Positions 10,208 through 19,279 of a DNA stretch of 64,000 bases are shown here, in pieces. The stretch's first letter is position 1. Every line of letters begins with the position of its first letter. The stretch spans positions 1 through 64,000 of the forward strand of contig NZ_CANMJY010000006.1 in NCBI RefSeq assembly GCF_947498345.1. Reading direction: 5' to 3'. The notes under the pieces were generated by a model, which saw only the letters and a list, made by a program, of their open reading frames with translations, was not told the origin of the DNA and did no database searches. The DNA is from an uncultured Winogradskyella sp. Its GTDB lineage: Bacteria; Bacteroidota; Bacteroidia; Flavobacteriales; Flavobacteriaceae. Position numbers and translations under genes: made by a program.

Positions 10208-10397
10208 AAAACAATTATTTGAGTTAGTCTAGTTGCAAACATCTTAATTAAATATTAAATAAGCAAGTGTTTTTGCCAAAAAAATGTTAATGTAATTGCG
10301 AATTTGTCAATTAAGTCTGTATAACAAATTCTTAATGTTTTCAACATATAACTCATCATTATGATGTAAAAACTGTAAAAGGGTTGCGTTAAAATTT

Positions 10398-10405
10398 TAA
10401 CTTTG
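10398..10405 (+). promoter_or_regulatory. -7 promoter element upstream of rnhB
   Basis: TAACTTTG matches TAnnTTTG exactly and lies 16 bases before the proposed TTG start of rnhB. No well-spaced -33 TTG is evident, so the assignment rests on the -7 element only. Confidence 0.45.
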
Positions 10406-10421
10406 TTCAAATTTTAACATT

Positions 10422-11024
10422 TTGACTCTTAAAAATCAGTATTCATCTTTTGATTTTGAATGTGGCACAGACGAAGCTGGTCGGGGTTGTCTGGCAGGTC
10501 CGGTTACTGCAGCTGCTGTTATTTTACCATCTAATTTTAATAATATCATATTAAAGGATTCTAAACAGCTCTCTGAAAAGAAAAGGATGTTTTTAAAACC
10601 AATTATAGAAACTGAAGCTCTAACTTTTTCTGTACAACATATTTTTGAAACTGAAATTGACAGTATCAATATTCTCAATGCCTCAATTAAAGCTATGCAT
10701 GCTTCAATTGCCCAATTGAAAGTTTCTCCAAATTACATTGTAGTTGATGGTAATCAATTTAAACCTTATAAATCCATACCTTATAAGACAATTATTAAAG
10801 GAGATGGTAAATTTTTAAATATAGCTGCCGCTTCAATCTTAGCAAAAACTTACCGGGATATCTATATGGAAAAAATCCATGAAGAATTTCCAATGTATAA
10901 CTGGAAACAAAATAAAGGCTACCCTACAAAAGAGCACAGAGCTGCCATTAAAGAATATGGAATCACTAAATACCATAGAAAATCGTTTAGATTATTGCCT
11001 GAGCAATACCGTTTGGATTTATAA
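10422..11024 (+). CDS. rnhB: Ribonuclease HII
   Basis: A 200-residue RNase HII, which removes RNA from RNA-DNA hybrids, including misincorporated ribonucleotides. The family motifs are all present: [13 protein letters not shown] with catalytic Asp17-Glu18, [14 protein letters not shown] with Asp109, and KGDGK with Asp128 followed by [12 protein letters not shown]. The start codon is TTG; no in-frame ATG lies close upstream, and the N-terminus MTLKNQYSS is of normal length for the family. A -7 promoter element precedes it. The next gene follows after 34 bases but has its own promoter-like element. Confidence 0.95.
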   Translation: MTLKNQYSSFDFECGTDEAGRGCLAGPVTAAAVILPSNFNNIILKDSKQLSEKKRMFLKPIIETEALTFSVQHIFETEIDSINILNASIKAMHASIAQLKVSPNYIVVDGNQFKPYKSIPYKTIIKGDGKFLNIAAASILAKTYRDIYMEKIHEEFPMYNWKQNKGYPTKEHRAAIKEYGITKYHRKSFRLLPEQYRLDL

Positions 11025-11029
11025 CTTTT

Positions 11030-11037
11030 TATATTTG
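11030..11037 (+). promoter_or_regulatory. -7 promoter element before the propeller-like lipoprotein gene
   Basis: TATATTTG, an exact TAnnTTTG match, ends 21 bases before the ATG at 11059 in the short gap after rnhB. A TTG at 11013-11015 is the nearest -33 candidate, with shorter spacing than usual (14 bases). Confidence 0.5.
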
Positions 11038-11058
11038 CAATAATCTATTATCATTTTA

Positions 11059-13422
11059 ATGAAACGACTTGGTTTTTTACTCATTTTATTATCTACTATA
11101 TATACCTGCCAAAAGGATTACAATAAAATTAAGTCACCTTTTAGATTTATTCCGAATGAAACCACCTCTGTAATAAAAGTTAATGCAATAAATGAGTTTA
11201 TCAATAGCACCAAAAATCACGATATACTTTTTGGCATATATAATAAGGAGATAAAAAGCACCTTAGGTATCCTAGAACATCTCAATACAACAAAACCAAT
11301 TTATATTGCTTTTAATGATGAAAACCAGCCAGACTTCCTCATTCTTGCAGAAAAGGACTCCACACTTTTTGTTGTAGACTCTATACCTAACCATATGTCT
11401 GAAACTTTGAATAAATTTAACATTGATAAGACACTAATAGATTCAACTGCACTTTTTCACAAAACATTGGGTAAAGTATTTGCTGCATCAAATTCACTTG
11501 ACATTATACAAAATCTAAATCGTAAAGACACAAATACAGAACTTATAAGACTTCTAGAAACTACGGATAATAATGCTATGGCATCTATATCTTTTAAGAC
11601 AGTTGTGCCAAACTATTCAAAATTATTATTCTCTAATGTGGGGAAAAATATTAATGGTTACACAGTACTTGATTTAAATTTTTCAAAAAAAAATCTTCAA
11701 TATAATGGTATTACTACCACAAATGACTCAACATTAAATAAAATAGATTGTTTTAAACATACAGTGCCTCAAACCATAAATAGTTTAGCAATTGCTCCGT
11801 ACAACACAAACTCACTCTTAAGTATAACATATAATGATTTTTCAACTTTCAACAAAAACCTCAATCATCTAAATAACACAGTAGTTGATAGTACTCAAAC
11901 ATTTTTGAATTTTATTAATGAAATTGCCCAAATTGATAATGCCTTAATACTTCATTCTTTAGATGTGGATTTGGTTTTAGAAACCATTGATGATAAATCT
12001 AATATTGAAACCTACAGGGATATTGATATATATGAGCGCAATGACTTAAATTTTTTTAAATCGCGGTTAAAACCTTTTATTGAATTCGAAAATGCCAGAT
12101 ATCTTTCTGTATATAAAGATTTCGTTATTTTTTCAAACTCAACTGAAACTTTAAAATCCATATTATCTAACGCACTCAATAACAATACAATAGCCAACTC
12201 AGAAGCATTCAAAAGCATTAGTGATAATTTAAGTGATGAAGCCTCTTTATTTATTTTTAAAAATTCTAAAAGTTTATCAAACATTTTAGAAAAAAACACA
12301 AAGGGTTATAATGCTAATGTGGTACAATACATCTATGAAGATAATTATGCACATATCAATGGTATCATTCAAAAATTTAAAAAGAGAGCAGCATCTAACA
12401 CAATTACTGAAGCCTTCAGCACAACACTTGATGCAGAGATAATCAAAGCACCGCAAACAGTTAAAAACCACATCACAAATACATACGATATTACAACACA
12501 AGATGTCAACAATGTATTATATCTTATTTCAAATTCTGGGAGTATCCTATGGAAAAAACAATTGCAAGGAAAAATACTTGGTAAGATAGAACAAATAGAT
12601 ATGTACAAGAATGGTAGATTACAGCTTGCATTTGTAACACCAAATCGATTATATGTATTAGATAGAAATGGTAATGACGTTTCTCCTTTTCCTCGAAAAT
12701 TTAGCGATAAAATCACACAACCACTTTCTGTTTTTGATTATGACAAAAAAAAGAACTACAGGCTATTAGTGACGCAAGGAAAAAACCTCTTAATATATGA
12801 TGCCAAAGGCAAATCTGTTAATGGATTTAATTATAAAAACAGTGTTTCAGATATTATAACTCAACCAAAACATTTTAGAATATCAGGCAAAGACTACATT
12901 GCTTTTGCTACAGCTGATAACCAATTAAAAATCCTAAACCGTCAAGGTAATGTGAGAATTAAAATAACAGATAAGATTCGTTTTTCTGAAAATGAATTGT
13001 ACCTCTATAAAAATAAATTCACTACAACCAACAAATTAGGGCAATTGATTCAGGTAGATACAAAAGGACAATTACATACAAAAAATCTTAACCTCACAGA
13101 TAAACATAAAATTGAAACTACAAGTAAAACATTAGTTTCAATGACTGATAACAAACTAAATATAAAATCTAGAAGTATTGATTTAGATTATGGTGAATAT
13201 ACCAAACCTAGAATCTTCTACATCAATGACAAAATTTACGTTACAAGTACAGATACACAAACTAAAAAGGTGTACCTATTTGACAGTCAAGCAAAATCTA
13301 TTCCTAATTTTCCGGTTTTTGGAGCTTCGTCAGCAGAACTTCAAAAGCTTGATAAAGACAAAAGCTTAGAACTTATTACCCAGGCAGACGATAAAACTAT
13401 TGTTGTATACAAACTACATTGA
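11059..13422 (+). CDS. Putative lipoprotein with C-terminal propeller-like repeats
   Basis: A 787-residue exported protein of unknown function. Residues 1-17 are a hydrophobic signal ending in YTC, a weak lipobox, so lipid attachment at Cys17 is likely but not certain. Residues about 25-440 are a mixed region I do not recognise. From about 480 to the end, short repeated units of the form LYVLDRNGN, LLIYDAKGK, LKILNRQGN and VYLFDSQ recur roughly every 45 residues, as in WD40- or PQQ-type beta-propellers. It lies between rnhB and an OmpA-like gene on the same strand. Binding of cell-wall or protein ligands in the periplasm is possible but only inferred from the fold. Confidence 0.6.
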   Translation: MKRLGFLLILLSTIYTCQKDYNKIKSPFRFIPNETTSVIKVNAINEFINSTKNHDILFGIYNKEIKSTLGILEHLNTTKPIYIAFNDENQPDFLILAEKDSTLFVVDSIPNHMSETLNKFNIDKTLIDSTALFHKTLGKVFAASNSLDIIQNLNRKDTNTELIRLLETTDNNAMASISFKTVVPNYSKLLFSNVGKNINGYTVLDLNFSKKNLQYNGITTTNDSTLNKIDCFKHTVPQTINSLAIAPYNTNSLLSITYNDFSTFNKNLNHLNNTVVDSTQTFLNFINEIAQIDNALILHSLDVDLVLETIDDKSNIETYRDIDIYERNDLNFFKSRLKPFIEFENARYLSVYKDFVIFSNSTETLKSILSNALNNNTIANSEAFKSISDNLSDEASLFIFKNSKSLSNILEKNTKGYNANVVQYIYEDNYAHINGIIQKFKKRAASNTITEAFSTTLDAEIIKAPQTVKNHITNTYDITTQDVNNVLYLISNSGSILWKKQLQGKILGKIEQIDMYKNGRLQLAFVTPNRLYVLDRNGNDVSPFPRKFSDKITQPLSVFDYDKKKNYRLLVTQGKNLLIYDAKGKSVNGFNYKNSVSDIITQPKHFRISGKDYIAFATADNQLKILNRQGNVRIKITDKIRFSENELYLYKNKFTTTNKLGQLIQVDTKGQLHTKNLNLTDKHKIETTSKTLVSMTDNKLNIKSRSIDLDYGEYTKPRIFYINDKIYVTSTDTQTKKVYLFDSQAKSIPNFPVFGASSAELQKLDKDKSLELITQADDKTIVVYKLH

Positions 13423-13503
13423 TTATATAACCAATTATACATTTCATTTTTTTGTATCAATAGTTATTCTTAACTTTAGACAGCTATTAATCAACGATTT
13501 AAA

Positions 13504-15060
13504 ATGAAATATTCAACAATTTCGAAACAAATTCTAATTACATTTTGCCTGATACTTTTTGCTACCCCTAAACTAGAGGCGCAAACTAAAAAAATAAAAC
13601 GCCCAAAAAGTCGGGTCGGAGTTACCAGTGTTGATAATTTTGTAAGGGAGTCTTTTGATTTGTACGATAAGGTCTATAAATATGATGGCTACGCAGCATC
13701 AGGAACTCCACTTGAAGATGAAGATATTGATGTACTCGAAGAAGCTCTTGATGAAATGTCAGCTCTAAGTGAAAGTGCTCCAGATATTTTAAATGATTTA
13801 GATGGAGTTGGTATGTTAAAACAAGGTAAGGCTACACTACAAATGAACAAGGCAAAAAAAGCCTTAAAATATAGTATTAAAACAGCCAAAGAATTGTTAC
13901 TCGGGCAAAGAGAACGAGAATCTAAAGAAGAGGAAGGCAATACCGAACCTGAGGATAAAAGTGATGAAAAATCAGAATCTGATTCTAAGGATGGTAACAA
14001 TTCAAATAATGATAAAGTCGAAGAAGAAGCTTCTAATGTTTCTGATAACTTAGAAGTTTACAGCAAGTTTGATTTTGTACCAGGAGATAAACAAATTTAT
14101 TTTGATGATTTTTCTCAAGACTTTATTGGAGATTTCCCAAGCAAATGGAATACTAATGGTACAGGTGAAGTAGTCAAAGTTAACAATGTAGAAGGTAAAT
14201 GGTTTGAGCTAAAAGGTGGATACGGAATAAAGTTTATACCGCTATTGCCTAATGTTTTACCTGAAGAATATACTATTGAGTTTGATATACTAGCTGTGGT
14301 TGACAAAAAAACATCATCAACTGCTAGATTAAATATCACTCTAGACGACAATAATGAATTTAAAGATGGTGCCAATAGAGCAACTGCTGAAATTCCTTTA
14401 GGGCAGTATGGCGCTTTTGACATTCGTATTTCCAACAGAATTAATAATGCAACTAAAATTAACTCAGCCTTAAATACTGATTTAAGAAGTGCAATATTAA
14501 ATAAACCACATATCTCAATAGCCGTAAATAAACGACGATATAGATTATGGATTAATCAAAAGAAATATGTAGATATTCCTCAGTTTGTTGCTCCAAATAA
14601 AGTACTGAGTACTATTAAGTTTAATCTATTGGGTATGAGGGATGGAGAAGATCGTTTGTTTATTTCTAATCTAAAAGTTGCTGAAGGTGGCGTTGATTTA
14701 AGGCGTAAATTAATGGCAGAAGGTAGAATCTCTACTAATGGTATTTTATTCGATTCTGGCTCAGCTAATATTCAACCGCAATCTCTAGGAATTGTAAGGC
14801 AGATATCGCAAGTTTTAATGCAAGATGATAGCATTAAGTTAAATATTATAGGCCATACGGATTCTGATGGTTCAGATGATGCTAATTTAAAGTTATCTAA
14901 AGATAGAGCGATGGCTGTAAAAAACGCATTAGTAAACATTTATAAAATCTCTGAAGATCGATTAACTACCGATGGTAAAGGTGAAACACAACCTATAGAT
15001 GATAATAGCACATCTGATGGAAAAGCACAGAACAGACGCGTCGAGTTTGTAAAAATATAA
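13504..15060 (+). CDS. OmpA-family peptidoglycan-associated outer-membrane protein
   Basis: A 518-residue protein. A signal peptide (residues 1-27) is followed by a helical segment and a strongly acidic, low-complexity linker rich in Glu, Asp and Ser (about 138-182). A concanavalin-like beta region (about 195-395) comes next. The C-terminal OmpA domain (about 405-518) shows GILFDSGSANI, IIGHTDSDGSDDANLKLS and the QNRRVEF end, which bind peptidoglycan non-covalently. It probably links the outer membrane to the wall. Upstream, TTTG (13451-13454) and TAACTTTA (13471-13478) form a degenerate promoter. A strong terminator follows. Confidence 0.85.
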   Translation: MKYSTISKQILITFCLILFATPKLEAQTKKIKRPKSRVGVTSVDNFVRESFDLYDKVYKYDGYAASGTPLEDEDIDVLEEALDEMSALSESAPDILNDLDGVGMLKQGKATLQMNKAKKALKYSIKTAKELLLGQRERESKEEEGNTEPEDKSDEKSESDSKDGNNSNNDKVEEEASNVSDNLEVYSKFDFVPGDKQIYFDDFSQDFIGDFPSKWNTNGTGEVVKVNNVEGKWFELKGGYGIKFIPLLPNVLPEEYTIEFDILAVVDKKTSSTARLNITLDDNNEFKDGANRATAEIPLGQYGAFDIRISNRINNATKINSALNTDLRSAILNKPHISIAVNKRRYRLWINQKKYVDIPQFVAPNKVLSTIKFNLLGMRDGEDRLFISNLKVAEGGVDLRRKLMAEGRISTNGILFDSGSANIQPQSLGIVRQISQVLMQDDSIKLNIIGHTDSDGSDDANLKLSKDRAMAVKNALVNIYKISEDRLTTDGKGETQPIDDNSTSDGKAQNRRVEFVKI

Positions 15061-15090
15061 CGGTAACCAAATCTCAAAGTCCCTGAGTCT

Positions 15091-15120
15091 GAAAACGCCA
15101 AATTTATTTTGGCGTTTTCT
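15091..15120 (+). terminator. Intrinsic terminator after the OmpA-like gene
   Basis: GAAAACGCCAAA (15091-15102) and TTTGGCGTTTTC (15108-15119) form a 12-bp stem with a 5-nt loop, followed by T-rich sequence. It separates the OmpA-like gene from the nucleoid-protein gene. Confidence 0.85.
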
Positions 15121-15180
15121 TTAGTTTTAAGCCTTTCGTTTTGTAGTATTGCACACTCTAAATATCTCATCTATTTCGTA

Positions 15181-16230
15181 ATGATAAAACGACAAAAAGC
15201 TTCAATAAAAAGTTGTATTATTCACAAGGTTGGTAATAAATTTAACGACACTAAAAATGCATTTTCTGATGCTAGTGTAGATTTTGATGAAGCTACTTAT
15301 AACTTAATGCTTCCTTACCTATTAAAACCATTTGTAAATATAGCTGAAAGCTATCGTTTTCATCATCATAGCGACGTTGGTTTAAACGAAATTAACACTT
15401 ATAGCGAGCAACTTTTTAAAGATGAAGCTGACTTTGTAGATGTTTCAAAACACATGGTTACGCATCTATTTGAACAAAGCAATTCTGCTCAAATAAAAAC
15501 GGGTGATGTGCTCATTTGCCATTTTGAAAATGTGCAATACGAGGATTACTTTACTGATGCGATTGGTATCTATAAAATTGAAAATAAAACTGAGTTCTTT
15601 CAAACGTATTTAGAATCTGGAAACTATGATATTTTAGTTCAAAAAGGGATCCAAGCAAAGAAAGTGGATAAAGGCTGTTTGGTATTAAACACATCTGATA
15701 TGGAAGGCAAAATTGTATTTAGTGTGGACAACAACACATATGATACTCAGTACTGGATTAAAAGCTTTCTTAACATTAAATATCCAGACGACAGTAATCA
15801 ACACACCAAAAACTGCATTGAGCTTTGCAGAGAGTTCTCAAAAGAGGTTTTACAGCCTAATTTTGGAGGGCAAGAACAAAGTAATTTTTTAGCCAAAACA
15901 GTTGATTTTTTTAAAGAAAATGAGATTGTAAATATCGAAACTTTTAAAGAAGAGGTCTTTGATGAAGAAGACCAAATTCAGCTTTTTGAGGATTATAAAA
16001 AAAGTTACGAAACAGAACACAAAGTCCTCATTAGAAACCAATTTGATGTTTCTGAACGTGTTCTAAAAAAGCAAAAACAAAAAATTAAAACCGAGATAAA
16101 ATTAGATACCAATATTCAAATTAAACTCGATGTGGACGCACCTGATGCTTCAGCTGAATATTTGGAACGCGGTTATGACGAGGATAAAAAAATGCATTTC
16201 TACAAAGTATTTTTTAATGCAGAAGCATAA
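15181..16230 (+). CDS. Nucleoid-associated protein, YejK/NdpA-like
   Basis: A 349-residue cytoplasmic protein. The N-terminus (IKSCIIHKVGNKFND) and body, including KTGDVLICHFE and YWIKSFLNIKYPDD, match the YejK/NdpA 37-kDa nucleoid-associated protein family. The open frame begins 24 codons further upstream, but that part overlaps the preceding terminator; the ATG at 15181 starts exactly where family members begin. The precise role of the family is poorly defined (nucleoid binding in proteobacteria). It is followed after 40 bases by the potassium-channel gene on the same strand. Confidence 0.82.
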   Translation: MIKRQKASIKSCIIHKVGNKFNDTKNAFSDASVDFDEATYNLMLPYLLKPFVNIAESYRFHHHSDVGLNEINTYSEQLFKDEADFVDVSKHMVTHLFEQSNSAQIKTGDVLICHFENVQYEDYFTDAIGIYKIENKTEFFQTYLESGNYDILVQKGIQAKKVDKGCLVLNTSDMEGKIVFSVDNNTYDTQYWIKSFLNIKYPDDSNQHTKNCIELCREFSKEVLQPNFGGQEQSNFLAKTVDFFKENEIVNIETFKEEVFDEEDQIQLFEDYKKSYETEHKVLIRNQFDVSERVLKKQKQKIKTEIKLDTNIQIKLDVDAPDASAEYLERGYDEDKKMHFYKVFFNAEA

Positions 16231-16270
16231 CCAAAAAAACCTCATCTTTTTTGCTTAATTTAGAGCCTTA

Positions 16271-17209
16271 ATGGCAAAGCAACAGAAAGAAAAATATAGT
16301 GATTTTGGTTTAGGAGATAAACCCGTATCAGAAGGCTACAGAGCTTTAAACAAAGACGGCTCTTTCAATATTAAAAAAATTAATATTCCTTTTTTTGAGG
16401 GCTTGAATTTCTTCCACTCATTGGTGACAATGAAATGGTCGCATTTTTTTGGATTTATACTAATCGGTTATTTTATTGCCAATTTATTCTTTGCAACAAT
16501 TTACAGTATAATTGGTGTAGAAAACCTCACAGGTACGGAAGGCATGAATCCTTTTGAACAGTTTATGGAAGCTTTTTTCTTTAGTGCCCAAACTATTACA
16601 ACTTTAGGATACGGACGTGTAGCACCTATAGGTTTACCAGCTAATATTGTAGCAGCCACAGAGTCGCTGTTAGGCTTGTTAAGTTTTGCTTTAGCTACAG
16701 GTTTGTTATATGGTCGTTTTTCTAAACCTAATGCAAGGATTAGGTATAGTGATAAAGCTGTTATAGCACCTTATCAAGGTATTAATGGTTTTATGTTCAG
16801 AGTTGTGAACCCGCAAAAAAATCAGCTTTTAGAGGTAGAAGTTAGTGTAAGCCTCTCTATGAAACGTGAAAACTCTGAACTCAGAAATTTCTACAGCTTG
16901 GATCTAGAACGTTCTAAAGTAGTGTTTTTTCCATCCTTATGGACCGTAGTTCATCCAATTGACACTTCTAGTCCAATGTATAATTTAGCGAATGAAGACT
17001 TATCTAAAAAAGATGTAGAATTTATTGCTATGCTAAAAGCTTTTGATGAATCCTCTGGGCAGATGATGTATTCGCGTTCATCTTACAAAGCTTCAGAAAT
17101 TGTTTGGGGCGAAAAGTTTGTTTATATCGCCAAACCTGAAAATGGAAAGCTCACCATAGATGTTAGCCGAATTAATGAAAGTGAAAAAGCGGCTTTAAAT
17201 AACCAATGA
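16271..17209 (+). CDS. Inward-rectifier-type potassium channel (KirBac-like)
   Basis: A 312-residue membrane protein. Two transmembrane helices (about 58-80 and 122-148) flank a pore helix and the selectivity filter TTLGYGR (residues 110-116), which carries the GYG signature of K+ channels. The C-terminal half is an all-beta cytoplasmic domain of the inward-rectifier type (RVVNPQKNQLLEVEVSVSL and following strands), which gates the pore in KirBac channels. It should conduct K+ across the inner membrane. The stop codon overlaps the start of a small membrane-protein gene by four bases (ATGA), so the two are translationally coupled. Confidence 0.92.
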   Translation: MAKQQKEKYSDFGLGDKPVSEGYRALNKDGSFNIKKINIPFFEGLNFFHSLVTMKWSHFFGFILIGYFIANLFFATIYSIIGVENLTGTEGMNPFEQFMEAFFFSAQTITTLGYGRVAPIGLPANIVAATESLLGLLSFALATGLLYGRFSKPNARIRYSDKAVIAPYQGINGFMFRVVNPQKNQLLEVEVSVSLSMKRENSELRNFYSLDLERSKVVFFPSLWTVVHPIDTSSPMYNLANEDLSKKDVEFIAMLKAFDESSGQMMYSRSSYKASEIVWGEKFVYIAKPENGKLTIDVSRINESEKAALNNQ

Positions 17210-17484
17210 AACTTTTCTTAAAAATATTTGTGCTCATATTCTTAGTAGACATTATTCTTGGTTTTTCTATGTCTTATTTTACAGAGAACTCAGAACCTAA
17301 TTTTCTATTTAAAATAATTGACGAAATTATTTCTTTCCCAGTAAGTTTATGGAATAGATTGGTACCAGATCAAGGCATTTATGCAGCTACTACAAATGTG
17401 TTTTGGCTTGTTGTTTTTTTCAATGCTTTTGTGCAAGCCTTAGTTATATACGGAGTTATGAGATTTGTTAAGAAAAAAATCTAA
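17206..17484 (+). CDS. Small two-helix membrane protein coupled to the Kir channel
   Basis: A 92-residue protein of unknown function. Two hydrophobic segments (about 4-24 and 66-86) bracket a polar loop containing SLWNRLVPDQG, and the C-terminus is basic (RFVKKKI). Its ATG overlaps the channel stop codon (17206-17209), which strongly suggests a joint role, perhaps as an accessory subunit; that is inference from position. At the 3' end its TAA shares bases with the TAG of the convergent lipB gene, leaving no room for a terminator between them. Confidence 0.7.
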   Translation: MKLFLKIFVLIFLVDIILGFSMSYFTENSEPNFLFKIIDEIISFPVSLWNRLVPDQGIYAATTNVFWLVVFFNAFVQALVIYGVMRFVKKKI

Positions 17485-18179
17485 AAAAATTCAGCTTCAA
17501 ACAACACTTCAAAATGCTTTAAAAGTTTCTTTTTAACTTCTAACTCATCAACTTTATCAACACCTAATTCATTGTTTAAAGAGGTTACAGCTTTACCTCT
17601 AATGCCGCAAGGAATAATATTGTCAAAATACCCTAAATCTGCATTCACATTTAATGCAAAACCATGCATAGTAACCCAACGACTAGCACGTACTCCCATA
17701 GCACAGATTTTACGAGCAAATGGAGTACCCACATCTAACCAAACTCCTGTTTCTCCAGGACTACGTTCCGTTTTTAATCCGTATTCTTCAAGTGTAAGGA
17801 TAATGATTTCCTCTAATAACCGAAGATATTTGTGGATATCTGTAAAGAAATTATCTAAATCAAGAATTGGATAGCCCACAATTTGTCCTGGACCATGATA
17901 GGTAATATCTCCTCCTCTATTGATTTTATAAAACGCCGCTCCTTTTTCAGCTAATTGAGACTCAGAAAGTAAAAGATTAGACAAATCACCACTCTTACCC
18001 AAAGTATATACGTGTGGGTGCTCCACAAACAGAAAATGGTTATCAGTTTCTAAACCAGCATCTTCCCTCCTATTCTTAATTTTTGTATCTAAAATAGCTT
18101 TAAAAAGCGTTTCTTGATAATCCCAAGTTGCTTTAAAGTCTTTTACTCCTAAATCTTCAAACTTTACCGTTTTATTCAA
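17481..18179 (-). CDS. lipB: Lipoyl(octanoyl) transferase
   Basis: A 232-residue LipB, which transfers octanoate from acyl carrier protein to lipoyl domains of 2-oxoacid dehydrogenases and the glycine-cleavage H protein, the first step of lipoate synthesis. The motifs EHPHVYTLGKSG, RGGDITYHGPGQ, KICAMGVRAS (conserved Lys157) and IPCGI (catalytic Cys191) are intact. It follows a lipoprotein gene by only four bases in the same orientation and ends head-on against the small membrane-protein gene. Confidence 0.96.
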   Translation of the reverse strand: MNKTVKFEDLGVKDFKATWDYQETLFKAILDTKIKNRREDAGLETDNHFLFVEHPHVYTLGKSGDLSNLLLSESQLAEKGAAFYKINRGGDITYHGPGQIVGYPILDLDNFFTDIHKYLRLLEEIIILTLEEYGLKTERSPGETGVWLDVGTPFARKICAMGVRASRWVTMHGFALNVNADLGYFDNIIPCGIRGKAVTSLNNELGVDKVDELEVKKKLLKHFEVLFEAEFF

Positions 18180-18183
18180 AACC

Positions 18184-18972
18184 TTAATCTTCTAAAACAA
18201 CATCTAAATTCATAATAGATGCATCACGATTTATAGCATCCCATGACACTTTATAGGTTACCGTTTTACCATCTTTGGATACCATTGCACCTGCATTAGA
18301 GACAGACTTTATCTTTTTAGGAAATTTGTATCTCAATGTGTAAAATGAATTTGAGAAAATCTCATCAAACTGCATCATAAACTCATCATCTTCTCCTTCT
18401 ATGGACTCCTCGTCGTTTTCAAGGCCGCCTTCCATTTTTATAGTTGATGGCTGAAATCTTGAAAACGTATTGTCTTTAAAAGCATAAGAAATCTCTTCTG
18501 TTGTTGATAATTCGTCCATTTGTTGTTGTGGAGCCTGACCATTCTTATTACCAATGTCCTTTACATAATTCATAGCTTCATCGGTCTCCTCATAAATCGT
18601 TTTGAGTTCGTCAAATTCCTTAAACTTCTTAGACATATTAAATTTAAAGATGTTCTTTTCTTCATCCATTTCTACGTCTAAAGTCATCCCTCTTAATTTT
18701 TCTAAATCCGCACGTTGCTCAGCAGAAAGTGAGGCAATACTATCTTTATGCGTTTTAAAAAGATCGTTAAATACAATGGTTGTATCCATTTTCTCTGTCT
18801 CTGGCCCTTCTTGAGATGGTGGTCTGTTAGTAGCAGCGTACTCAAGCATTGGAGCTAAATCAAAATCTGTTACATATTCTCCACCCATATTGTTATCAAA
18901 AACAATCGATTCTGTAACATTACAGCTTGTTAAAAAACAAGCTAAAACAAATAAAAGGGCTAAATTTTTCAT
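18184..18972 (-). CDS. Hypothetical lipoprotein upstream of lipB
   Basis: A 262-residue lipoprotein of unknown function. The signal peptide ends in the lipobox LTSC (Cys17). The mature part is acidic and Glu/Asp/Lys-rich in the middle, with predicted mixed alpha/beta structure toward the end (SFYTLRYKFPKKIKSV and following). The start is the ATG at 18972, which begins a proper signal peptide (MKNLALLF); the frame opens ten codons earlier, but a promoter -7 element at 19000-19007 would place the transcript start between the two. It is probably co-transcribed with lipB, four bases downstream. Confidence 0.75.
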   Translation of the reverse strand: MKNLALLFVLACFLTSCNVTESIVFDNNMGGEYVTDFDLAPMLEYAATNRPPSQEGPETEKMDTTIVFNDLFKTHKDSIASLSAEQRADLEKLRGMTLDVEMDEEKNIFKFNMSKKFKEFDELKTIYEETDEAMNYVKDIGNKNGQAPQQQMDELSTTEEISYAFKDNTFSRFQPSTIKMEGGLENDEESIEGEDDEFMMQFDEIFSNSFYTLRYKFPKKIKSVSNAGAMVSKDGKTVTYKVSWDAINRDASIMNLDVVLED

Positions 18973-18999
18973 GTGTACTTTGTTGATTTTTGTAAAGTA

Positions 19000-19007
19000 C
19001 AAAGATA
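19000..19007 (-). promoter_or_regulatory. -7 promoter element for the lipoprotein-lipB operon
   Basis: On the minus strand TATCTTTG matches TAnnTTTG. It lies 28 bases upstream of the lipoprotein ATG, just past the yqaE stop codon. It supports the shorter start at 18972. Confidence 0.5.
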
Positions 19008-19012
19008 AGGAT

Positions 19013-19171
19013 TTATCGTTCAGGATTATTTAGAATTACCAATGCTGCAATTACGCCTGGAACCCAACCGCAAATCCACAGCATAAAGGTGATAAGAACA
19101 GAACCACAACCTTTATCTAAAACAGCTAAAGGTGGAAAAATAATGGACAATATTACACGCCATATACTCAT
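19013..19171 (-). CDS. YqaE/Pmp3 family small membrane protein
   Basis: A 52-residue protein encoded on the minus strand and easily missed because of its size. It reads MSIWRVILSIIFPPLAV, then LDKGCGS, then a second hydrophobic segment with the motif WICGWVPGVIAALVIL, and ends NNPER. The IFPPLAV and GWVPGVIHA-like motifs are diagnostic of the YqaE/Pmp3 (UPF0057) family, two-helix membrane proteins linked to membrane potential and salt or cold stress in yeast and plants; the bacterial role is unclear. It lies between the lipoprotein-lipB operon and a divergent luxR-type gene. Confidence 0.92.
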   Translation of the reverse strand: MSIWRVILSIIFPPLAVLDKGCGSVLITFMLWICGWVPGVIAALVILNNPER

Positions 19172-19279
19172 AATTTCGTTTTTGATTTGATGTATTTATA
19201 GGACGTATTTTTGTTAAAATTGTTACACAATTTGAGTCTAAGCCGTTTAAAATATTCTAAAATTATGTAGTTTCGTCTT

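Noticed and set aside
13689-14000. Minus-strand Ser-rich frame inside the OmpA-like gene
   Set aside because: It is the antisense reading of the acidic low-complexity linker.
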